64,000 nt of DNA from Catonia carolina (lineage: Eukaryota > Arthropoda > Insecta > Hemiptera > Achilidae): positions 435,946,045 through 436,010,044 of the forward strand of contig JAQMRL010000001.1 of NCBI GenBank assembly GCA_035578175.1, read 5' to 3'. A program made the translations under genes and the position numbers. Numbering within the stretch: position 1 is the first letter of the stretch; the number at the start of each line of letters is the position of its first letter. The notes under the pieces are model-generated. The model saw nothing but the letters and a program-made list of their open reading frames with translations, did no database searches and had not been told where the DNA came from. Shown piece by piece: positions 55,279 through 64,000 of this stretch.

Positions 55279-56207
55279 CGAGGTGTGGCTAATAAATAAC
55301 AAGACTGACGTTGTAAAAAATTTAATTTTAATTTTATACATAATCACTTATTGTCACCTTCAATATACACTCCTACTCTATCCCTACAACGCTCCATGAA
55401 AATTTTTCTTTGTTGGAAACAGTGCTGGAAGTCATCTTCTGTCAGCTCCTTCAGGACAAGTGCCGCTTTCTCTTTTACAGCTTTCACAGACTCAAATCTT
55501 ATCTCTTTTAATGCAGATTTCACCTAACGAAACAGGTAGAAGTCACATGGTGCAAGATCTGGTGAATAAGGTGGATGTTCTAACACTGATATGCTGTACT
55601 TGGCTAGGAACCTCTTGACAGATAACCCGGAATGAGCTGGCGCATTGTCTTGGTGGAGAACCCATGATTTGTCCTTCTGCATTTCGGGCGTTTTCTTTAA
55701 TCTTTGACGTAGTTTAGGAAGTACCATAAGGTAGTAACATTGATTAATTGTTTGACCCGCAGGAATCCAGTGAAGGTACACAATCACATGGATATCAAAA
55801 AAAAACAATCATCATTGCTTTAAATTTTGAATTGCTCATTCGAGCTTTTTTGGCTGTCGGTGAAGTTTGGCTCTTCCAGAACTTGGATTAGCGCTTCGTT
55901 TCCGAATCATAAGTAAAAACCACGTTTCATCACATGTTTTTATCGTTTCCAAAAAAATTTGGGTTATTTTCAATTGCGTACAATGTGTCAGTACAAACTT
56001 TTTGCATTTCAAACATTTTTGAGCGGCACGTGTCATGAAGGAGCTAACAGAAGATGACTTCCAGGACTGTTTCTAACAATGAAAAGTTTGCATGGAGCGG
56101 TGTAGGGATAGAGAAGTAGTGTATATTAAAGGTGACAATAAGTGATTATGTATAAAATTAAAATTAAATTTTTTACGTCAGTTTCGTTATTTAATAGCCC
56201 CACCTCG
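55279..56207. mobile_element. FB-C: foldback mariner, independent junction
   Basis: Starts CGAGGTGTGGCTAATAAATA and ends with its inverse before TA at 56208-56209 (left flank is GA, not TA). The left arm 55279-55466 and right arm 56023-56207 are inverted mariner 3' ends. The middle holds minus-strand transposase extending about 115 bases further upstream than in FB-A and FB-B. The switch point therefore differs, next to GCGGCAC at 56023. Confidence 0.85.
55470..56036 (-). pseudogene. Mariner transposase remnant in FB-C
   Basis: Minus-strand frames give KTCDETWFLLMIRKRSANP (first catalytic Asp, 55836-56036), then SWVLHQDNAPAHSGLSVKRF and VLEHPPYSPDLAPCDFYLF (55524-55808), so all three catalytic Asp are present but in two frames. 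The mariner signature YSPDLAPCD is exact. The first five residues of the 56036 frame (MTRAA) come from the inverted arm. The N-terminal DNA-binding domain is missing. Confidence 0.8.
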
Positions 56208-56209
56208 TA

Positions 56210-58888
56210 TACCTCTCTTAAATTTATTTATTGAAATTTCTATGAGATTCTAATTAACTTACATAGCCTATCTGCTGTATAGATAAATCTAATTTTGTTT
56301 TAAACCATTAAAATTGTTCTAAATATTGATCTGCAGTTTTCTGTCTACCTTGTTTTAATACATAGATTTTATTATTTTAAATTCTGAAATTTTCAATTCT
56401 TAGATTTCTGTGTTTCGTTTTATTTTCTATTTACCATTGTATATAACTGATCAATATATCACCATTAAGACCTTTTTTCAAGTAATAGTTAAATTTTAAA
56501 TTGTTTTACGATATTCAGATCAGAAGCCAACTTTCACATTTATAGAGTAACACCCGTCTGATCTCTGTCATAAACATTCTTAGATTTGATATTCCATATT
56601 TGAATTGTTGTTGGGTGCAGTTAGACCACTTTTGTGCATACAATTCGGGTTGTGGGTATTATTAAACTTTAGGTTTAATTCATTCCATTAATAGATTCTA
56701 TAATAATATATGCAGTTTACGGTTTCCAGCACTGCATGTCTAGTAATGAATTTACAGTAACTCGTGCGACAGCTTAACAACTCCTGTCTTCTACCATATA
56801 CAAGTTGCATGATATTTCTTTTGTCGTTAGACCTACGTTTTCTATAGTGAAACGACATAACTGACATTACGGAGCGGCAGGATTTACGCACAACAATACG
56901 CAAATGAACTGGCTTATTTCAGTTCATTTGTAATTCACAAGACACAGTTTACAAATGATTTGTGAATGAATCACAAATTGCATGCATAAAATTGGTTCGC
57001 GTGTAGAATCCTCACGAAAATTCTTTCTTCCATGTAATTTTTATCATTAACCAAACACTAATAGCTTCTATTAACTTATTATCTACTACCGATTTAAAAT
57101 GAAACAAAGTTTTCTTTAAATCTCCTACGAAGTCGTTTATGGTTTGTAAAAGTAACCTTCAATATGAGTTCTAAGAATGTTTTAACTCTTAGATTCAGAA
57201 ATAGTATGATTTTATTTCTTCTTCAACTTCTACTCCTCCTCCTCCTCCTATTTCTCATTCTTGGTCTTATTTTCGTAGAATAGGTCTTCCAACATTCTCC
57301 AGAATCAAATTCTTTTATTTAATTTCACTAAAGAACTAATTATTAAACTATTCCATATTAAAGAGGTCTTTCCAAGCTTTTTCTTATGTGTTCTTTTCAC
57401 GTCTTTACTCTTTACTCCAACATCTATTAAGGAATTCTACTTCCCTTCATTCTTTGAAGGTACTCTATCCACATATGGCTATAATTAATGATTTTCTTGG
57501 TCACATTTATTGTCTGCAACTTAAGTTATCATTATTATCTTTTCACCTTACATTCCTTTGTTTTAAGGCTTCTTACACAATCGTCCTTAAGCCAAATCTT
57601 TTATTGTAAGTTGCTTGTGCCCTCCATCCTTTGATACCCATCTAATCCTCTTCTTTATTTTTCATGGTGTTCCTTTACTTTAAACCATATTTCTCTCTGT
57701 CATCCGAGGCTATTGATTTAGTTTCATAACAGCTCATTTTTTACAGTGGATGGTTATGATTCTCACGCCCAATCTCCAATCTTAATGACCAGAGAATCTT
57801 CTGTCAGGGTTACTATACCTTACCCAAATAAGCTTCATTTAAATACACTGAGGATGCTACTTTTACCCTCTTCCGTCTTGTTGTACAACCACAATCTACT
57901 TACCGTCATGTATTGACAAATAGGTCGTGATAAGGACTCATGGAAGTAGGACTCACTGGTAAAAGCTGACACCAATTATTGTTTGATTGAAAATACCAGT
58001 TGGTTTTAAATGGTATGTAATTTTAAAACGCATTCAGTAATAGTTCCGTCACTAGTGCCAATTACCAACTTTCGACCTTCTACAACTGTGATCGTAATTT
58101 TAGATTCCACGTCAGTATTTTAACTTCAATTCATCTTTCCTTCTGTAAGAGCTCTAGTTTTCCTGACAGAAAAAAATCGGAATTACCATTTAATTAAATA
58201 CTCATTAGCGTATGTTATTTAATTTATGATGGATGCAGAATATTAATAGTAATAGTTCTACCAAAATCATTCTCTCTCTCCCTTTCTCTTTCTCTTTCCC
58301 TATCTCTCTATCATTATGTTGTAATCAACGAAATATGACCTTGTTACCTTAACCTGTTAAAACAGATGAAGTTGTGTTGGTAGATTTCCCTGTTTAATTA
58401 AACGCAATTTGAGTCGAATCTAATATTACTATTACAGAGTGAATACAATTGAATTGTTCTGAAAATATGGTGTGCATAACCATGATTCATTTCTGTTGTA
58501 TTATGATTACACATACCAAGTAAAACTTCGTTAATATTTTCACCAGTCTTGTCATTGCTCGTGGTTACAAGAGAGGCTAACGTTAATTACAATTGCATAT
58601 TATATTACCTTTTTACCTTAATGAATAATACAAATTCATTAGTTTTATTTTAAATAAAGTTCACCGTCGATAATACACTTTTAAATATGAATTAGTCAGC
58701 TCAATGGTAATTATTTAATTGATTTATTATTGTGCTGTGGTTATGTAAATTTATAAATTAACTATTCATCTATTGTTCTACATTTTTCGTTTTTATATCA
58801 ATACACTACATAACCATTAAAACTACTCTCTATCAAATCTGAAAACTGCGATTCCGATATAGATCAAGAGAGAATATTATGCATATTT
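56210..58888. other. Long AT-rich spacer, nothing recognised
   Basis: 2.7 kb. There is a short CTC repeat near 57230-57250 and a CT-rich tract at 58270-58312. Sequence at 57240-57800 is less AT-biased and may be a decayed LINE on the minus strand, but no motif is secure. Confidence 0.4.
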
Positions 58889-58890
58889 TT

Positions 58891-59790
58891 ACTTTCTTTT
58901 GCCTAAATGAATATGTAGGAAGGAAAGTATTGTTTTCATGTCGATTTTTCAAAATCGAGTTTTCACCGGATCTACACGTTTTCAGACCCTCTGAAACCAA
59001 AAAACATGTTTTTAGCGATTGGTCTGTGTGTGTGTGCGTGTGTGTGTGTGTGAACAGAATATCTCAAGAACGGAACATCGTACGAACTTGAAACTTGAAA
59101 CTTAAAATTTTTCATTACAATTGGTCAACCGAAAGTAGTAGTTTATTCGTGTAATTTTTCACTTTTTTGCGATTTTCTCAAAAACTGGTCATAAATATTT
59201 TTTAAAGCGCTTCATTTACTTAATTTTTTATGCTCTACAAGATAGGGTAGGCGCCATGGTTCCTGAAATTCTTGGTGAGGCTGTTTTCACGTAAAAAAAT
59301 TGTTTTTTTTTAATATTGCGGCTTTATTAGGCATTTTACCGCAAAAATGTATATAATTAAAGATGTAAAGAATTTAAATTCCTACAACTTTTATTTAAAA
59401 CATTTTTTTGTATAACGCTTAGTTTAGCGGTAATTAGCAATTTTCTGGTTTGTTATCACGAAAAGTGTGAAAAATTCATTTTTTTTTTAGATTTCGGCCT
59501 TAGTATGCGTTTTACGACAAAAGTGTATATAATAAAATTTATAGAAAATTACGAAATCTACAACTTTTATTTAGAGCATTTTTCTCTACAGAGTCTAGTT
59601 AACCTTTAAAAAAAATTTCCGCATTTTTAAGCCAAACTAGGGTTATTTTAATTTTGCATCTTTCACACATGATTAGGTTATATTTATTGAGGTTAGTTTT
59701 TTGTTTGTTTCTAATATTTTATTACTAATGTTAAGTTTATTGCTAATTATTTCCATTGGCAGGAGAAAGTTGTGTGAGTGTTTCACACCA
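58891..59790 (+). mobile_element. Repeat-Q copy 5
   Basis: Starts ACTTTCTTTTGCCTAAATGA and ends GGCAGGAGAAAGTTGTGTGA plus TTTCACACCA. TG microsatellite at about 59023-59052. The same internal subunits as copy 4 are present, with a short deletion after the TG tract. Confidence 0.8.
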
Positions 59791-59853
59791 GATTTTTTTA
59801 AAAACAATCATCAACCAGGCTTTAACTGCAGGACATAGCTTGCTTTTATTTTT

Positions 59854-60037
59854 ACTTTCTCTTGCCTATATGAATATAATAGGAAGGAAAGTATTGTTTT
59901 CATGTCGATTTTTCGAAATCGAGTTTTCACCGGATCTATACGTTTTCAGACCCCCTGAACCCAAAAAACATGTTTTTAGCGATTGGTCTGTGTGTGTGTG
60001 TCTCTGTGTGTGTGTGTGTGTGTGCGCGCGCGTGCGC

Positions 60038-60082
<45 letters not shown>

Positions 60083-60478
60083 CAGAATATCTCAAGAACG
60101 GAACATCGTACGAACTTGAAACTTGTTACTTAAGTTACATACCACTACCGGACCCGACACGAACATTTTCATCAAAATCGGTCAACCGGAAGCAGTAGTT
60201 TATTCGTATAATTTTTCACTTTTTTGTGATTTTCTCAAAAACTGGTCTTACGATTTTTTTTAAAATGGCCTCATTTACTCAAGTTTTTATTCTCTCAAGA
60301 TAGAATAGGCGCCATTATTGCTGAAATTTTTGGTGAGGGTGTTTTTATGTAAAAAAGTGTTTTTTTAAGATTACGGATTTAATATGTATTATAGTGCAAA
60401 AATGTATATAATAAAAAATGTAGAGAATTTAAAATTCTACAACTTTAATTCAAACATTTTTTTGTATAATACTTAGTA
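59854..60478 (+). mobile_element. Repeat-Q copy 6, cut by the gap
   Basis: Direct-orientation copy only about 64 bases after copy 5. The TG/GC microsatellite spans about 59991-60080. Family sequence is followed until about 60473 and stops at the gap flank. Confidence 0.8.
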
Positions 60479-60610
60479 CGCACTCTGATATGTGNNNNNN
60501 NNNNNNNNNNNNNNNNNNNNNNNNNNNNNNNNNNNNNNNNNNNNNNNNNNNNNNNNNNNNNNNNNNNNNNNNNNNNNNNNNNNNNNNNNNNNNNCACATA
60601 TCAGAGTGCG
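60479..60610. other. 100-N assembly gap with inverted 16-mer flanks
   Basis: CGCACTCTGATATGTG (60479-60494), then exactly 100 N (60495-60594), then CACATATCAGAGTGCG (60595-60610), its perfect reverse complement. From memory the latter equals PacBio barcode bc1001. This is probably residual library sequence at two contig ends, not genomic DNA. Confidence 0.8.
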
Positions 60611-60621
60611 TTTCTTTAAAA

Positions 60622-60876
60622 AAAATTAAATCTTAGTTTCAAAACCAGAGACATCCGAAAATTTCAAATTTTATATTTTTTCATTTTCTAGCAGCTTACA
60701 ATTTTCTATGTGCACTGTAAAAAGCATTTATCTATGCACTTATCTCACGAAAAAGATTAAATCTTTTAAAATAATTAAATCTTAGTTTCAAAACCAGATA
60801 CATGCAAAAATTTCAAATTTTATATTTTTTCATTTTTCAACAGCTTACAACCTTCTATATGCACTGTAAAAAACAT
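60622..60876. repeat. Tandem duplication with CAAAACCAGA core
   Basis: 60622-60727 and 60772-60876 are close direct repeats (AATTAAATCTTAGTTTCAAA, then CAAATTTTATATTTTTTCAT, then TGCACTGTAAAAA). Further GTTTCAAAACCAGATAC-like cores follow at about 60879, 60931 and 61048. Confidence 0.8.
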
Positions 60877-61502
60877 ATGTTTCAAAACGATCTACATCCT
60901 TAATAAAAACATGCATAAAGTTGCCGGTTTGTTGCAAAACCAGATACATTCATTCGTCCTCATATTATCCTTGAAAAACATGTTCACAGAACATGGCTCG
61001 AACATTTGTTTGAGCTTATGTTGTGTAATGGCAGGATGGCCTATTTGGTTTCAAAACCAGATACGTCCACGTACATTACGTGAAATTTCTTTTTAAGCTA
61101 CCGTCATCAGAAAATTAAAATTCAGCACGTAAAATCCTCTACCCTAATGCTATTTCTGAAGTAAGTTACAATGTTGTATCATTTAATGCTTTTGAATGAA
61201 ACGTTTTTCATTAATCCTGAAAAATTTACATTTTTGGATATATCTGCTTTTGAAACTAGACAATTTTTACGTACATCTTATTTGTTTATTTAAAATAGTT
61301 TGTTACGTAAAATATACCAAAGTTTTAACTGCTATTAAATTTTAAGAACAAATTTCTAAATACCATAGTACAAGCTCAAACTTAAATAACCGACCGCTGA
61401 TTCTATTAATTGGATTTTATGAAAATATGTTTAGTACATAATACTGGTCTAAAAGAACAATCGTTAAGTATTCTGTCATAATTGTGTGACAATTAAGCCA
61501 AG
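60877..61502. other. Spacer with dispersed CAAAACCAGATAC motifs
   Basis: Motif copies as noted, with an inverted relative (TATCTGCTTTTGAAAC) at about 61240-61256. Otherwise AT-rich and unassigned. Confidence 0.4.
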
Positions 61503-61740
61503 GGCTATTTGAAGTCTGGGTATAATAAATAATAAACAAACTTCCTTTAAACTTATAACAATGATTTACTTACAAAATTATAAATTAAAATTAATATTTA
61601 AGTTTAAACTACTAACAAATTATAATTAACTTACTTTAACTTTAATTGGATTAATTACAATACATAAAGCTTAAACTAACTTACCTAATAATGGCAATTA
61701 TTTTACATTTAACAATTACCTTTTACTCTGAACTAAATAC
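61503..61740. repeat. Repeat-T copy 4
   Basis: AGTCTGGGTATAATAAATAA and AACAAACTTCCTTTAAACTT match the other repeat-T copies. Class unknown. Confidence 0.5.
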
Positions 61741-61803
61741 TATATATACAGCATGCAAACCTTTTACTTTGGGCAAAAGGTATAAATATATTCAATTCTT
61801 TAA

Positions 61804-62536
61804 GGCGAGACTGTATGATGGTTTTAACTGAAAATTTAGAATTTCGGTTCTTTATGTTTTTTAATAGTTCAGACCGAGATCAGCCAGAAAAACATAAAAT
61901 TACGCGAAAAAATTATTTTAAAGAAAACATTAAGATTTTAGGCGGTTTACCCAGAAAAATTATCGTGTCACCAAAAACGAATATTTTTCATAATTTTATA
62001 GCGATCGTTTTAGAGCGAAGAAAATTTTAGTTTTTTAAAATATCTGCATTACTGTTTTTAATACTCGCAGCTGTTAGTTCAACTTTCTAACAAAATGTTG
62101 ATAGGAAATTTACTTGTTTGTATACATTTTGTTATTGATTTGTGCCTTTTTGTGTTTTTGCCCGTTCCCGTAAATTGAGATTTTTAACATTTAGGTAAAT
62201 TTTTTTTGGAAACCATTAAACATACCTGGCTGAAATGTTTACCAGTTATTTATCGTGTAAATTCACATATTCTGACACTTTTTTGACTTCCTCAAAAGCT
62301 ACAAAAATTATTAATTCGTAAAATACCGTAAAAAAATTGTTAAATTTTTTTTTATTCCTTATTCTGTTTTTAACTTTATAGTTTAACGGATTAAGTTGCG
62401 AAAATATCAGTAGCTCGGTCGACCCGACAACTACAAGTAAGTAAATTTTCGTTTCCCTATCGTTTACCAATATTGTGAAAAATTTACCTAAAAAAAGCAA
62501 ATTTCACATTGGCGGGATACAAAGTACAGTCTTCCC
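61804..62536. mobile_element. MITE-K copy 2
   Basis: TTAA at 61800-61803 then GGCGAGACTGTATGATGGTT. It follows copy 1 along its length and ends TACAGTCTTCCC; the right TTAA is degenerate (TTCT). 733 bp, uninterrupted. Confidence 0.75.
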
Positions 62537-63490
62537 TTCTCACCGACGGATAGCAAACATTCATGACCGTACGACAGCTTAAACTGACTAAACTCTCGAC
62601 TAAAGGAGCCCATCTTGTCTTGTTATACCCATTTCGGCTTCGATAAAGGAATAGAAGAGATGAGGTATTAAACACAAAAAAATGCAAAGACTTTCTTCTA
62701 ATCTTGGAAGCAATAACAAAAAAAGTAGATTTTGCCAGAAAAGAAGGAAATAAAAGGGATTCTGAAAAAATAAATTTGTAAATAATCATAAAAAATAGTA
62801 TATACACAAATAAAACAATTAGAAAATAATGAAAATTGTGTAAAACTTAATCACAAAAAAATAAATAAGAAATGACAATAAGAGCCGATTATCCTGAATG
62901 ATACACCACCAATCTAGCCTTACCAGGTAGCAATGCTAGTCACATAACAATATACTTTTTCATAAAATGTAACTATTTCACCTTTACTGTTTCTAGCCTA
63001 TCACAAACTAAGACCTATTAATATTATTAAACTAACAATATCTTAAAAACTAAATACTTAGGCTTAATTGCTAGTCGATTCTTCAATGCCCGATAACTTA
63101 ACACTAAATTAAAACTTAAATCACTAGTTATTGTACTGTAAACTGTTGTACTATTAACACATTTCCTTGAATTTAAGAACATTCACTTTGAAATCGATAA
63201 CTTTAATTATTGTTTTATTGACTTGTGCATTTTAAGTCAAATAGAAAAACTTAATCTTGTACACAAAAAATACGTTGGTGGAAATTAATTAATGGCGGTA
63301 CTAGATTTTAATTGGGACTAAATGATGAAAAAAAAAGAAGTTTTATTCAGTCAGTTAATGTTTTTTCTATGAATTATAAAACGTTTTAACTATCGGTCTA
63401 AGGACGACATTAAATTTCACGGATTTTAGCTGATTATTAATCATTGAATCAATAACAATGAAAAGGTAGAATACAGGCCTAAAATTAAAT
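62537..63490. other. AT-rich spacer, nothing recognised
   Basis: The minus-strand frame 62484-62807 has no motif. Confidence 0.4.
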
Positions 63491-63492
63491 AT

Positions 63493-64000
63493 TGTGACAA
63501 TATTGAAGACTTATATTGTTCAAGAAATTTCTATTTCTTCATTCATAAAATGGTAAAGAATAGATAATAGAGTGAAAAAGTAACAATAGAGCAATAGTAA
63601 CAATAAAAGAATACCTATTTATAAAAGGTCGGCTGATTACCTGTAACAACTTTTATTCTATCTACAAAATAGATCTATTTACTTGTTTACAATAGTTAAG
63701 AATTTTCCAGTAAAAAGGGTTTTTGTATATTATTATTTTCATGGAATTTCTCTGCCACTCTGGAATATTCTTTTTGATTGAATTTCGGTGTCTTTCGAGA
63801 AACCTCTTTCATCTAACCTATGTAAAGTGAGCCCCGGGTGCGGCCAAGAGTTAGTATCCGTTTGATATCTGACGAGTATTTAGTGAATGACTAACGGTGC
63901 GTAGTACAGGTTGCATATCCGAGCATTGTGTTGGTCAACCATTGTTATACTGTCTTTGTGTGCGTGCATTGTGTATTCAGTTTCATTTTGTAAGTGCATT
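63493..64000 (+). mobile_element. LTR-L copy 3, runs off the window
   Basis: Begins TGTGACAATATTGAAGACTT and follows the solo LTR through TTTCGGTGTCTTTCGAGAA and TTGTTATACTGTCTTTGTGT. It may be another solo LTR or the 5' LTR of an element lying beyond the window. TATA motif not conserved. Confidence 0.75.

Noticed and set aside
60479..60610. Terminal inverted repeats of a transposon hidden in the gap
   Set aside because: The 16-mer matches a library barcode as I recall it, and the gap is exactly 100 N, so an artefact is the simpler reading.
1..64000. CRISPR array, bacterial operons or rRNA genes
   Set aside because: No regularly spaced repeat-spacer arrays, Shine-Dalgarno-led dense coding or rRNA sequence were seen; the content is insect-type transposons.

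Overview
This is strongly AT-rich eukaryotic DNA. The mobile elements (mariner, Jockey-type LINEs, tRNA-headed SINEs, piggyBac-like and hAT-like MITEs, one LTR family) point to an insect genome, probably a large and repeat-rich one. A hemipteran is possible, but I cannot name the species. I recognise no complete host gene. The only host-gene candidate is a 30-base microexon plus a terminal exon at 53565-53965. Four small GC-richer islands are unexplained.

The window is best read as layers of nested transposons. Nicknames used below: SINE-Z (about 380 bp, AAC tail), SINE-V, SINE-1 and SINE-2 (tRNA-like heads); LINE-E, -G, -H, -N and -RH (3' ends of different LINEs); Jockey-a to -d; MITE-M (TA target), MITE-K, -P1 and -P2 (TTAA targets); repeat-Q, -W and -T (unclassified families); LTR-L (LTR family); FB-A to FB-D (foldback Tc1/mariner derivatives).

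Layout. 0-6.2 kb: SINE-Z copies, foldback FB-D, an LTR-L fragment, a repeat-Q copy, MITE-M, and a SINE-Z split by a hAT-type MITE. 7.2-16.5 kb: LINE-G inside LINE-H, MITE-K containing SINE-V, repeat-W containing SINE-Z, LINE-E, and foldback FB-A. 16.5-28 kb: sparse LINE ends and a repeat-Q copy. 28.7-41 kb: foldback FB-B containing a LINE-E insertion, repeat-Q containing SINE-1, a solo LTR, two TTAA-flanked MITEs carrying SINEs, and SINE-2 split by Jockey-a. 42-50 kb: four LINE fragments. 51-56.2 kb: GC islands, the exon candidate and foldback FB-C. 58.9-60.5 kb: two repeat-Q copies ending at a 100-N gap. 61.5-64 kb: repeat-T, MITE-K and the start of an LTR.

The most interesting signal is that all four Tc1/mariner-type elements are snap-back derivatives. 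Each carries the 3' end of the transposon (3' TIR plus transposase C-terminal coding) at both termini in inverted orientation, and the true 5' end is missing. At least three independent junctions are present, and one rearranged form occurs as two copies with the same junction. Such elements have two 3' TIRs and would be transcribed as hairpins. Two SINE/LINE pairs with shared 3' tails are also visible. The gap at 60495-60594 is flanked by an inverted 16-mer that matches my memory of a PacBio barcode, so it is probably an assembly artefact.
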